Below are positions 46,087-54,658 of a stretch of 64,000 nucleotides of DNA, piece by piece; position 1 is the first letter of the stretch, and each line of letters begins with the position of its first letter. The notes beneath the pieces were generated by a model. The model made no database searches. It was not told the DNA's origin and saw only the letters and a program-made list of their open reading frames with translations. The DNA lies in the NCBI RefSeq assembly GCF_000967965.1, contig NZ_LACC01000011.1, positions 124,001 through 188,000 of the forward strand, written 5' to 3'. The DNA is from Pseudomonas fluorescens. GTDB taxonomy: Bacteria > Pseudomonadota > Gammaproteobacteria > Pseudomonadales > Pseudomonadaceae. Position numbers and translations under genes: made by a program.

Positions 46087-47007
46087 ATGTCCCGTCGTCT
46101 TCCTCCCTTGTATGCCCTGCGCGCATTCGAAGCGGCGGCGCGGCACAGCTCGTTTACCCGTGCGGCCGAAGAGCTGTCGATTACCCAAAGTGCGGTCAGC
46201 CGACATATTCGTACGCTCGAAGAGCATTTTGCCTGCCGCTTGTTTCACCGCAGTGGCCGCAACCTGCAACTGACCGAGTCGGCCCGTTTGCTGTTGCCGG
46301 GCATTCGCGAAGGCTTCACCGCCCTTGAACGTGGCTGTAATACCTTGCGCGCCGAAGACGACATCCTGCGCATGAAGGCCCCGTCAACCCTGACCATGCG
46401 CTGGTTGCTGGCGCGCCTCAGTCGCTTCCGTCATCTGCAACCGGGCAACGAAGTGCAATTGACCAGTGCGTGGATGGACATCGATTCGGTGGATTTCAAC
46501 GACGAGCCGTTCGACTGTGCGGTGTTGCTGGGCAATGGACATTTCCCCCCGGACTGGGAGGCGAGTTACCTGTTCCCCGAGGAATTGATCCCGGTGGGCG
46601 CCCCCAACCTGCTGAACGATCAGCCTTGGGATGTCACGCGTCTGGCCAATACCGAATTGCTGCACCCGACCCCGGACCGCCGCGACTGGCGCAACTGGCT
46701 GGAACGCATGGGGCTGGCTGATCAGGTATCACTCAAGGGCGGGCAGGTGTTCGATACCTTGGAGCTGGGCATGATCGCCGCCGCGCGGGGTTATGGCGTG
46801 TCCATGGGCGATCTGCTGATGGTGGCTGAGGACGTGGCCCAGGGGCGCCTGAGTTTGCCCTGGCCGACCGCCGTTGCCAGTGGCGAGTGCTATTACCTGG
46901 TATGGCCGAAAACCCGGCCCGGCGGCGAACGCATGCGCCGGCTCAGCGACTTTCTGCAAAATGAAGTCCGGTCCATGGAGTTGCCGGATGTCGTGCATCT
47001 GAGCTGA
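46087..47007 (+). CDS. LysR-type regulator, GcvA-like
   Basis: The 306-residue protein starts with the GcvA-type motif RLPPLYALRAFEAAARHSSF, followed by the helix-turn-helix SITQSAVSRHIRTLEEHFAC, and has a LysR substrate-binding domain from about residue 95. The effector is unknown. GGAGC precedes the ATG. It is divergent from the MATE gene. A GAAGCCG/CGGCTTC inverted repeat at 47013-47036 follows, without a T-run. Confidence 0.9.
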   Translation: MSRRLPPLYALRAFEAAARHSSFTRAAEELSITQSAVSRHIRTLEEHFACRLFHRSGRNLQLTESARLLLPGIREGFTALERGCNTLRAEDDILRMKAPSTLTMRWLLARLSRFRHLQPGNEVQLTSAWMDIDSVDFNDEPFDCAVLLGNGHFPPDWEASYLFPEELIPVGAPNLLNDQPWDVTRLANTELLHPTPDRRDWRNWLERMGLADQVSLKGGQVFDTLELGMIAAARGYGVSMGDLLMVAEDVAQGRLSLPWPTAVASGECYYLVWPKTRPGGERMRRLSDFLQNEVRSMELPDVVHLS

Positions 47008-47332
47008 AACGATGAAGCCGCCGCAATGACGGCTTCAGGCAATCTCCCGGTGAATGACTCAAGTATTCAACTTCGCCGCTGAAAATTTGCTGATGGGACC
47101 TTCGTGCAGGTCCCTGTATTCCACTGCGGACTTGCGGCATCAGGTTGACCGGTTTCGTTGAGTCACTGCCGAAGTCGCCATCGCGAGCAGACTCGCGATG
47201 GCATCGACTCAAATCCGTTTGCCCCCCATCTACTGATCAATTGTCTTTCTTGGCATTTTTTCGACTTTTATGCTTGCTGAAACGTTTCATCATGTCTATA
47301 AAAATGGCACAACTCCAAGAAAGGCTATTTTC
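47008..47332. other. 325-bp gap with one solitary REP palindrome
   Basis: I see no gene here. The gap holds an inverted repeat after the LysR gene, a lone REP-derived palindrome at 47177-47202, and an AT-rich patch (about 47236-47300) where the promoter for the exported DUF4432 protein is likely. Confidence 0.6.
47177..47202. repeat. Solitary perfect REP-type palindrome
   Basis: GCCATCGCGAG and CTCGCGATGGC are perfect 11-bp arms around a four-base loop. It keeps the distal parts of two family A REPs but lacks the GGGAGCGAGC portions. It may be a deletion remnant of a REPIN. Confidence 0.65.
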
Positions 47333-48547
47333 ATGACACCGCTCAAACTCTTCGTTGCCCTCAGCGCACTGTCCGCTGCCTCCCAAGCCCTAGCCTGGGA
47401 TTACGTCCTGCTCGACACCGAAAAAGCCGCCCAGAACTGGCAAATCACCAGCCAGCAACTCGGCGTAAAAACCGACAAACCTTTCAGCGTGACCCTGCGT
47501 ACTTTGCACGGCGGTCGGCAGGAAGGCGTCAGCATCGTCGACATCGATAACGGCACGATGAAACTTTCGGTAGTTCCAACTCGCGGCATGAACGTCCTGC
47601 AGGCCTCGGTCGGTAACGTGCGCATGGGTTGGGATTCGCCAGTCAAGGAAGTGGTCAATCCGTCCTTCATCGAGCTCAACGGCCGTGGTGGCCTGGGCTG
47701 GCTGGAAGGCTTCAATGAACTGGTCACCCGCTGCGGCTACGAATGGGTCGGCCACCCCGGCATCGACAACGGCGAACTGCTGACCCTGCACGGTCGCGCT
47801 GCCAATATCCCGGCAAACAAAGTCACCCTGCACATCGATGAAAAACCGCCGTACGCCATCAGCCTGCGCGGCGAGCTGAAAGAGCAGGCTTTCAAGAAAG
47901 TCGACTTCTCGGTCGCGACCGAACTGGTCACCGAGCCCGGCAGCGTAGCGTTCGCCCTCAACGACACCCTGACCAACAACGGCGACTATCCGAAGGAATA
48001 CCAGGCGCTGTATCACAGCAACTTCAGCACCCCATTCCTGGAACAGGGCGCCCGCTTCGCTGCGCCGGTGAAACAGGTGTCGCCGTTCAACGATAAAGCC
48101 AAAAGCGATTTGCCGGACTGGCAAACCTATCGCGCACCGACCAAGGACTACGACGAAACGGTTTACAACGTAGTGCCGTACGCCGATGCCAAGGGCGATA
48201 CATTGACCGTCCTGCATAACAAGGCCGGCAGCCTGGGCGTCTCGGTCGGTTTCAACACTCAAACACTGCCCGTGTTCTCCCTGTGGAAAAACACCGATAC
48301 CGAAGGGCAGGGCTATGTCACGGGGCTGGAGCCAGGCACGAGTTTTTCCTACAACCGCCGGTATCAGCGGCCACTGAACCTGGTGCCAATGATTGGGCCG
48401 AAGGAGCAGAAGCAGTTCCGCATCAGCTACGGCTTGCTGGCGGATAAGACCGCTGTGGATAAGGCGCTGAAGCAGGTGAGCGAGATTCAAGGTGGGCGGG
48501 AGACTGAGGTGCGGCAGACGCCGTTGGTTGACCTTACCAAGGGTTGA
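47333..48547 (+). CDS. Exported DUF4432/aldose 1-epimerase-like protein
   Basis: The 404-residue protein, from MTPLKLFVALSALSAASQALA, has a clear signal peptide with predicted cleavage after ALA (about residue 21). The mature part resembles the DUF4432 family, a galactose mutarotase-like beta-sandwich: VPTRGMNVLQASVGNVRMGW near residue 80 and GLEPGTSFSYNRRYQRPLNL near the C-terminus. Most mutarotases are cytoplasmic, so a periplasmic location is notable. It may act on a sugar or uronate; the substrate is unknown. AAGG lies upstream of the ATG. Confidence 0.75.
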   Translation: MTPLKLFVALSALSAASQALAWDYVLLDTEKAAQNWQITSQQLGVKTDKPFSVTLRTLHGGRQEGVSIVDIDNGTMKLSVVPTRGMNVLQASVGNVRMGWDSPVKEVVNPSFIELNGRGGLGWLEGFNELVTRCGYEWVGHPGIDNGELLTLHGRAANIPANKVTLHIDEKPPYAISLRGELKEQAFKKVDFSVATELVTEPGSVAFALNDTLTNNGDYPKEYQALYHSNFSTPFLEQGARFAAPVKQVSPFNDKAKSDLPDWQTYRAPTKDYDETVYNVVPYADAKGDTLTVLHNKAGSLGVSVGFNTQTLPVFSLWKNTDTEGQGYVTGLEPGTSFSYNRRYQRPLNLVPMIGPKEQKQFRISYGLLADKTAVDKALKQVSEIQGGRETEVRQTPLVDLTKG

Positions 48548-48630
48548 TTTTCGCCCTCTTTCCGAAAAACCGCTCATTGGTCGAAAAAACACTTAGAAAT
48601 GACGTTTTTCAAAACACTTACAAATTTGAG

Positions 48631-50124
48631 CTACTGGCTTGTTGGCCGATATTGCAGCGCTTCGGCCAAGTGCTCGCGTCTGATCTCATCGACTTGTTCA
48701 AGGTCCGCAAGAGTGCGCGCTACTTTGAGCAGTCGATGGGCCGCTCGCAGTGACAAGGTCAGTCGTTCACACGCTGTCTCCAGCCACGTTTCGTCTGTTG
48801 TGGATAACTTGCAGTGTCTGCGCAGGCCCGGCAAGTCGAGAAAGGCATTGGCACAGCCTTGGCGCTTTTGTTGCCGTTCTCGTGCATCGGCAACCAACTC
48901 GGCGGCGGTGGCAGTGTCCTCGCCGGGTTTTAACGCAGGATTCAATGCCGTGGCTTCGCGAGCAACCGTCAGGTGCAGATCAATACGATCCAGCAGTGGC
49001 CCCGACAGTTTGTTGCGATAGCGCTGAACCATGTCCGGCGTACAGGAACAACGGCCACTCGGTTCGCCAAGATATCCACAGGGGCAGGGATTCATCGCGG
49101 CGACCAGTTGAAAACGCGCCGGGAAGCGTACGCGGTCCTTGGCGCGGGAAATCACGATGTGGCCGGATTCCAGTGGTTCTCTCAACACCTCCAATACCTT
49201 GCGATCAAATTCCGGGAGTTCATCGAGGAACAGCACGCCATGGTGAGCGAGGGTGATTTCGCCCGGTTGTGGTTTCGAGCCACCGCCCACCAGTGCCGGT
49301 CCTGAGGCGGAATGGTGTGGTTGTCGGAAGGGTCGCTGTGGCCAGTGGCTCAGCGGTACGCAGCTGGCGACGGATTGAATCGCCGCGACCTCCAGTGCTT
49401 CGTTTTCGGCCAAGGGTGGCAACAGCCCTGGTAATCGGCTCGCCAGCAGTGTCTTGCCCGTACCTGGTGGCCCGCTGAACAGCAGGTTGTGCGCACCCGC
49501 TGCCGCAATCAGCAGCGCGCGTTTGGCTGCCATTTGCCCCTGAACTTCATTCAAATCAGGATAGGGTTTGCTGGCGTAGAGCAAACCATTGGAAACGTAA
49601 GGTTCGATGGGGGTGTGCCCATTGAAATGCGCCACCGCTTGCAGCAGATGGTCCACCGCGATGACCTTCAACCCCGACGCCAGGCAGGCCTCTTCGGCAT
49701 TCGCCTGCGGCACCATCAACCAACGCCCGGCCTTGCGCGCCGCCAATGCCGCCGGCAGCACCCCGCGGACCGGCCGCACTGCGCCGGAAAGCGCCAGCTC
49801 CCCCAGGCACTCCACGTCATCCAGTGTCAACGTCGGCACTTGCACGCTGGCCGAGAGAATCCCGAGGGCAATCGCCAGATCGAACCGTCCGCCATCCTTG
49901 GGCAAATCCGCCGGCGCCAGATTCAACGTGATCCGTCGCGCCGGAAATTGCAGTCCCGAATTGATGATCGCACTGCGCACCCGATCCTTGCTTTCCTTCA
50001 CCGCCGCCTCGGGCAAGCCGACCATGGTCAGCGATGGCAAACCATTGGCCAGATGGACTTCTACAGTAACGGCAGGCGCCTCCACGCCGACCTGGGCGCG
50101 GCTGTGGACGATGGAGAGGGACAT
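48631..50124 (-). CDS. comM: YifB/ComM family Mg-chelatase-like AAA+ ATPase
   Basis: ComM is a hexameric DNA helicase that promotes branch migration during natural transformation. It is widespread even in species not known to be competent. The 497-residue protein has an N-terminal Lon-protease-like domain (about 1-165), Walker A GPPGTGKT at 218-225, a DELPEF Walker B, and the Mg_chelatase C-terminal region with a CPCGYLGEPSGRCSCTPDMV cysteine motif. It lies downstream of ubiK on the same strand, with ubiK's terminator between them. Confidence 0.95.
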   Translation of the reverse strand: MSLSIVHSRAQVGVEAPAVTVEVHLANGLPSLTMVGLPEAAVKESKDRVRSAIINSGLQFPARRITLNLAPADLPKDGGRFDLAIALGILSASVQVPTLTLDDVECLGELALSGAVRPVRGVLPAALAARKAGRWLMVPQANAEEACLASGLKVIAVDHLLQAVAHFNGHTPIEPYVSNGLLYASKPYPDLNEVQGQMAAKRALLIAAAGAHNLLFSGPPGTGKTLLASRLPGLLPPLAENEALEVAAIQSVASCVPLSHWPQRPFRQPHHSASGPALVGGGSKPQPGEITLAHHGVLFLDELPEFDRKVLEVLREPLESGHIVISRAKDRVRFPARFQLVAAMNPCPCGYLGEPSGRCSCTPDMVQRYRNKLSGPLLDRIDLHLTVAREATALNPALKPGEDTATAAELVADARERQQKRQGCANAFLDLPGLRRHCKLSTTDETWLETACERLTLSLRAAHRLLKVARTLADLEQVDEIRREHLAEALQYRPTSQ

Positions 50125-50261
50125 GATCGTTCCTTGAGCTAAACGGGGACCGCTTCCTGCGGGTTTTTGAAGGGTAGACGCGGGGTGAGGATCTGGCGTT
50201 GGAAACAGGCCGGGAAATGTTCGCCGGATGTTGCGAGGTCATATCCACTGCTGTTCGAAAA

Positions 50262-50290
50262 CAAAAAAACCGCCCAAAAGGCGGTTTTTC
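50262..50290 (-). terminator. Terminator of ubiK
   Basis: AAAACCGCC and GGCGGTTTT flank a CAAAA loop, with A- and T-tracts on both sides. It lies between ubiK and comM. Confidence 0.87.
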
Positions 50291-50307
50291 ATTCGTGCAT
50301 ACGGTGT

Positions 50308-50568
50308 TTATTCGGTCGGCGGATTCAGCTTCGCTTCCAGCTCCGCCACCTTCGCCTCAAGGCTCTCCAGTCGCGCCCGTGTGCGCGCCAATACAACCAT
50401 CTGGCTATCGAACTCTTCCCGACTCACCAGATCCAGTTTGCTGAAGCCACTTTGCAGCAACATTTTGAACTGGCTTTCGATTTCAGCTTTCGGCAGAGGC
50501 GTGTCGCCGCTGAAGAGGCGGGAGGCAGTGCCGGTGAGGGCGTCGAGGAAGTCTTTTGGCGCAAGCAT
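50308..50568 (-). CDS. ubiK: Ubiquinone biosynthesis accessory factor UbiK
   Basis: UbiK helps assemble the Ubi complex and binds lipids and UbiJ. The 86-residue protein from MLAPKDFLDALTG has the UbiK (BMFP) layout: an amphipathic N-terminal helix and a C-terminal coiled coil (about residues 55-82, rich in L, E, A and K: ARLESLEAKVAELEAKL). A TTG two codons upstream is an alternative start. It is divergent from glnK across 408 bp. Confidence 0.92.
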   Translation of the reverse strand: MLAPKDFLDALTGTASRLFSGDTPLPKAEIESQFKMLLQSGFSKLDLVSREEFDSQMVVLARTRARLESLEAKVAELEAKLNPPTE

Positions 50569-50639
50569 GGGCAATGTCCTGGAAACAATGACGGGCAGTG
50601 TATCACGCAGTGTCTATAGTCATTTGCGCGGGCAAGGGA

Positions 50640-50656
50640 TGCACGCTTTTCGCGCA
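50640..50656 (+). promoter_or_regulatory. Candidate NtrC enhancer site 1 for glnK-amtB
   Basis: TGCACG, a 5-bp spacer and CGCGCA form a 17-bp imperfect dyad of the TGCAC...GTGCA NtrC type. It is centred about 142 bp upstream of the predicted transcription start. Confidence 0.45.
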
Positions 50657-50672
50657 TGGGGACGGACGGTGT

Positions 50673-50689
50673 TGCACCGTTATTGTGCG
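50673..50689 (+). promoter_or_regulatory. Candidate NtrC enhancer site 2 for glnK-amtB
   Basis: TGCACC, GTTAT and TGTGCG match the NtrC consensus half-sites well. Its centre is exactly 33 bp from site 1, about three turns of DNA, and about 109 bp upstream of the predicted start. Confidence 0.55.
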
Positions 50690-50763
50690 TAACCCGGCGA
50701 GTGTTGCTGCGATATGGCGGACATCTGTCGGCAAAAGATTGAAAACTATGAGTTTTGTGGAGA

Positions 50764-50779
50764 TGGCAAGGTTTCTGCT
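50764..50779 (+). promoter_or_regulatory. Sigma-54 promoter for glnK-amtB
   Basis: TGGCAAGGTTTCTGCT has GG at -24 and GC at -12 with the required 10-bp spacing, and fits the TGGCAC-N5-TTGC pattern well. The leader to glnK would be about 187 nt. A weaker alternative lies at 50906-50921 (AGGCACTGCGCTTAGA), where the -12 GC is missing. Confidence 0.65.
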
Positions 50780-50859
50780 TAGATGGTGATGACCCATGCA
50801 CTGATGCAGTCACTGTGACGAACGAAGTGCGCCAAGCGAAGCGGGGGAGTGTTTCGTGA

Positions 50860-51315
<456 letters not shown>

Positions 51316-51350
51316 GCCGCCACAAACCCAACGCCCCAGGAGAAAACAAT

Positions 51351-52688
51351 ATGACTCTGCGTAAATTCGCAGGGCTAGGAGCCCTGTTGTCCATCGTAAT
51401 GCCCAGCCTTGCTCTGGCGGCAGACGAAGTGGCGGCCCCAGTCCTCAACTCCGGCGACACCGCCTGGATGATGACCTCGACAGCCTTGGTGCTGTTCATG
51501 ACCATTCCCGGCCTCGCGCTGTTCTACGGCGGCATGGTTCGGTCGAAAAACATTCTTTCCGTGATGATGCAGTGCTTCGCCATTACCGGTCTGATCAGCG
51601 TCCTGTGGGTCATTTATGGCTACAGCATCGCGTTCGACACCACGGGCATGGAGCAGGGCGTCATCAACTTCAACTCGTTCTTCGGCGGCATGGGCAAGGC
51701 GTTCCTCGCCGGCATCACGCCAGCCAGCCTGACCGGCCCTGCGGCGCTGTTCCCCGAGGCGGTGTTCGTCACCTTCCAGATGACCTTCGCGATCATCACC
51801 CCGGCGTTGATCGTCGGCGCGTTCGCCGAGCGGATGAAGTTCTCCGCGATGTTGGTCTTCATGGGCGTGTGGTTCACCCTGGTTTACGCGCCGATTGCGC
51901 ACATGGTCTGGTCCGGTAACGGCGGTCTGTTGTGGGACTGGGGAGTTCTGGACTTCGCCGGCGGCACCGTGGTGCATATCAACGCCGGTGTGGCTGGTCT
52001 GGTTGCCTGCCTGGTGCTGGGCAAGCGTAAAGGCTTCCCGACCACGCCGATGGCGCCGCACAACCTCGGTTACACCCTGATGGGCGCGGCCATGCTGTGG
52101 GTCGGCTGGTTCGGTTTCAACGCCGGTTCCGCCGCTGCGGCCAACGGCACCGCCGGTATGGCGATGCTGGTAACTCAGATTGCTACCGCCGCTGCTGCAC
52201 TGGGCTGGATGTTTGCCGAGTGGCTCACCCACGGCAAACCTAGTGCACTGGGCATTGCTTCGGGCGTGGTTGCCGGTCTGGTGGCAATCACCCCGGCTGC
52301 CGGCACCGTTGGCCCGATGGGCGCACTGGTAATCGGTCTGGCGGCTGGTGTGGTGTGCTTCTTCTGCGCCACCACCCTCAAGCGCAAGCTCGGCTATGAC
52401 GACTCCCTGGACGCCTTCGGCGTGCACGGTATCGGCGGTATCCTCGGCGCAATCCTGACCGGTGTGTTCGCTGCTCCGTCCCTGGGTGGCTTCGGCACCG
52501 TGACCGACATCGCCGCACAAGTGTGGATTCAGTGCAAAGGCGTGGGCTTCACGGTGATCTACACCGCGATCGCTACATACATCATCCTCAAGGTGCTGGA
52601 TGCGGTCATGGGCCTGCGTATCAACGAAGAAGAAGAGGCGGTCGGCATCGATCTGGCGCTTCACAACGAACGCGGCTACAACTTGTAA
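51351..52688 (+). CDS. amtB: Ammonium transporter AmtB
   Basis: AmtB conducts ammonium across the inner membrane as a trimer. The 445-residue protein has a cleavable signal-like N-terminus (LSIVMPSLALAADE), then 11 transmembrane helices with the family motifs FYGGMVRSKN, a DFAGGTVVHINAGVAGLV segment and DAFGVHGIGGILG. It is controlled by GlnK, encoded just upstream. Confidence 0.97.
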   Translation: MTLRKFAGLGALLSIVMPSLALAADEVAAPVLNSGDTAWMMTSTALVLFMTIPGLALFYGGMVRSKNILSVMMQCFAITGLISVLWVIYGYSIAFDTTGMEQGVINFNSFFGGMGKAFLAGITPASLTGPAALFPEAVFVTFQMTFAIITPALIVGAFAERMKFSAMLVFMGVWFTLVYAPIAHMVWSGNGGLLWDWGVLDFAGGTVVHINAGVAGLVACLVLGKRKGFPTTPMAPHNLGYTLMGAAMLWVGWFGFNAGSAAAANGTAGMAMLVTQIATAAAALGWMFAEWLTHGKPSALGIASGVVAGLVAITPAAGTVGPMGALVIGLAAGVVCFFCATTLKRKLGYDDSLDAFGVHGIGGILGAILTGVFAAPSLGGFGTVTDIAAQVWIQCKGVGFTVIYTAIATYIILKVLDAVMGLRINEEEEAVGIDLALHNERGYNL

Positions 52689-52699
52689 GCAGGCGCGTA

Positions 52700-52731
52700 A
52701 AAAAACTGCCCGGCTTGCCGGGCATTTTTTT
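52700..52731 (+). terminator. Terminator of glnK-amtB
   Basis: TGCCCGGC and GCCGGGCA arms around a short loop are preceded by an A-run and followed by seven Ts. Confidence 0.92.
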
Positions 52732-52902
52732 GTCTGGAATTTGTCATTAAGGACTGAGCTGAAAGGTTTTTTCCTACAGGTTTTACGATGTTTACGTCGG
52801 GTGTTTTTGTGCCGCCAAAGGCTTACAGGATTGAAGGAATATTAGGGCCTTTGTTTTTTCCCAGAGCGCGCTAGAATGCGCCCCGAACGTGCGGAGAACA
52901 GT

Positions 52903-53328
52903 ATGTGGCAACAGACTCTGATTACCTTGCGGGCGAGGCCCCGGGGCTTTCATCTGGTAACGGACGAGTTACTCGCCGGCCTGCCTGAACTCAAGGCGTG
53001 TCGGGTCGGTCTGTTGCATTTGTGGCTGCAGCATACCTCGGCGTCGTTGACCATCAACGAGAACGCCGATCCGGCGGTACGTCGCGACTTCGAACGATTT
53101 TTCAATCGTCTGATCCCACAAGGAACAGACGGCTATGAGCATAACGACGAAGGCCTGGACGACCTCCCGGCGCACTTCAAGGCCTGCGTGCTTGGCTGTC
53201 AGCTCAGTTTGCCGATTTCGGCAGGCCGGTTGGCGTTGGGGACCTGGCAAGGCGTTTATCTGGGCGAGCACCGTGATCATGGCGGTGCCCGTAAAGTCCT
53301 CGCCACCGTACACGGTGAAGAGGCATAG
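52903..53328 (+). CDS. YjbQ family protein (secondary thiamine-phosphate synthase-type)
   Basis: The 141-residue protein, from MWQQTLITLRARPRGFHLVT, has the YjbQ/UPF0047 fold, with HTSASLTINENADP and the C-terminal GTWQGVYLGEHRDHGGARKV motif that carries the conserved histidines. Members have weak thiamine-phosphate synthase activity in E. coli, but the true role is unclear. A start nine codons upstream is possible. It is followed by sutA on the same strand. Confidence 0.9.
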   Translation: MWQQTLITLRARPRGFHLVTDELLAGLPELKACRVGLLHLWLQHTSASLTINENADPAVRRDFERFFNRLIPQGTDGYEHNDEGLDDLPAHFKACVLGCQLSLPISAGRLALGTWQGVYLGEHRDHGGARKVLATVHGEEA

Positions 53329-53369
53329 CCGCTGGTCAGCAGCGGCTGTTGAATTTTTTCCTGCAGCCT

Positions 53370-53397
53370 TCGACAGAGGGCAAAGCTGGGCTATAAC
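53370..53397 (+). promoter_or_regulatory. Candidate sigma-70 promoter for sutA
   Basis: TCGACA (53370-53375), a 16-bp spacer and TATAAC (53392-53397) lie 32 bp upstream of the sutA ATG. Confidence 0.5.
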
Positions 53398-53429
53398 TAA
53401 TCTGCTTTTCGCAAGTCATGAGGTAGAAC

Positions 53430-53753
53430 ATGAGCGACGATGATCTGGAAAACGACGACCTCGAAGTAGGCGACGACGACGAAACCGAAGAAGGTCTGGA
53501 AGCAGCGGCGGAAGACGTCGCTGAAGACGACGGCGGTGATGCGCCGGTTCCGGCCGCCAAAGGCAAGGCCAAGGCAGCGGTATCGGTCGATGAACTGCCG
53601 AGTGTCGAAGCCAAGAACAAGGAACGCGATGCTCTCGCGCGGGCCATGGAGGAGTTTTTGGCCAAAGGTGGCAAGGTGCAGGAAGTGGAGGCCAATGTGG
53701 TCGCCGATCCGCCCAAGAAACCGGACAACAAGTACGGCAGCCGGCCTATCTGA
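53430..53753 (+). CDS. sutA: RNA polymerase-binding slow-growth regulator SutA
   Basis: SutA binds RNA polymerase and raises expression of housekeeping and ribosomal genes during slow growth in P. aeruginosa. The 107-residue protein has a very acidic, low-complexity N-terminus (about residues 1-35, mostly D and E), an alpha-helical centre (LPSVEAKNKERDALARAMEE) and a conserved C-terminal tail (ADPPKKPDNKYGSRPI). The whole pattern matches SutA as I remember it. Confidence 0.85.
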   Translation: MSDDDLENDDLEVGDDDETEEGLEAAAEDVAEDDGGDAPVPAAKGKAKAAVSVDELPSVEAKNKERDALARAMEEFLAKGGKVQEVEANVVADPPKKPDNKYGSRPI

Positions 53754-53772
53754 GCCTGCTACCCGCTTGCTG

Positions 53773-53801
53773 AAAAAGCCCGCCGTCGCTGCGGGCTTTT
53801 T
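53773..53801. terminator. Terminator of sutA
   Basis: AAAAAGCCCGC and GCGGGCTTTTT enclose a short loop 20 bp after the stop codon. Confidence 0.9.
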
Positions 53802-53838
53802 CATGTCTGAAACAAAAATTTGAAACCTGTGGTGATCC

Positions 53839-53942
53839 CTGTGGGAGCGAGCTTGCTCCGGGCGGCGATCCGACGATGGCGGAGTGTCAGGCAACATTTA
53901 TTTTGAATGTTAAGCCCTCATCGTGAGCAGGCTCGCACACAG
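53839..53942. repeat. Degenerate REPIN, family A
   Basis: The left arm TGTGGGAGCGAGCTTGCTC is intact, but the right arm (CATCGTGAGCAGGCTCGCAC) has several changes and is truncated. It lies between the convergent sutA and HAD hydrolase genes. Confidence 0.7.
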
Positions 53943-53950
53943 GTTCTGTG

Positions 53951-54658
53951 TCAGGCCGAGGCCTTGTTCCAACTCGCCAGCAACGCCGGCAAATCGGTCA
54001 GGCTGCGAATCTCCGCATCCGGCAGTCGTTCGGCTTCCCAGACCTTGCCCGCCGGATTGAACCAAATTGCCCGCATTCCCGCCTGCTGCGCACCGGCAAT
54101 GTCATCGCCTGGATGATCGCCAATGTGCACCGCCGATTCAGCGGTCACGCCACCGCGCTGCAAGGCTTCCTGGAACAATCTCGCGTCGGGTTTGGCGATG
54201 CCTATGTCTTCGGCGCACAGCGCAAACTTGAAGTAATCCGCCAGGCCCAACCGACGCACATCGGCGTTGCCATTGGTGACCACGCCGAGGGCGTAATGGT
54301 TGGCGAGGATTTCCAGGGTCGGTTCAACCTCTGGAAACACTTCGATCTGATGCCGAGCATGCAGAAACACTTCAAAGCTCTTGTCCGCGAGGTCCGAGGC
54401 CTCGTCATGCCCATAACCGGACTCTTCCAGTGCATGGAACAGCACCCGTCGACGCAGGGCGCTGATGCGGTGCTTGAGGCCAGGCTCGTTGCTCAATACG
54501 CGCTCGCGAATAGCCCACAGATGCTCCACCGGCACCGCCCCAAGATTGGGCGCGTGCTCGGTCAGCCATTCACGCAAAACGGCTTCGGCGCTGACGATGA
54601 CGGGGGCGGTGTCCCACAAGGTGTCGTCGAGGTCGAAGGTGATCAACTGAATGCTCAT
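53951..54658 (-). CDS. HAD superfamily hydrolase (YigB-like)
   Basis: The 235-residue protein has the HAD motifs: the N-terminal [12 protein letters not shown] with the nucleophile aspartate, a VVTNGNADV motif II, and the C-terminal [13 protein letters not shown] motif. It resembles E. coli YigB, an FMN/5-amino-6-ribitylamino-uracil phosphate phosphatase. It overlaps xerC by 4 nt and is the last gene of the lptM-lysA-dapF-DUF484-xerC operon; E. coli has the same dapF-yigA-xerC-yigB order. Confidence 0.92.
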   Translation of the reverse strand: MSIQLITFDLDDTLWDTAPVIVSAEAVLREWLTEHAPNLGAVPVEHLWAIRERVLSNEPGLKHRISALRRRVLFHALEESGYGHDEASDLADKSFEVFLHARHQIEVFPEVEPTLEILANHYALGVVTNGNADVRRLGLADYFKFALCAEDIGIAKPDARLFQEALQRGGVTAESAVHIGDHPGDDIAGAQQAGMRAIWFNPAGKVWEAERLPDAEIRSLTDLPALLASWNKASA

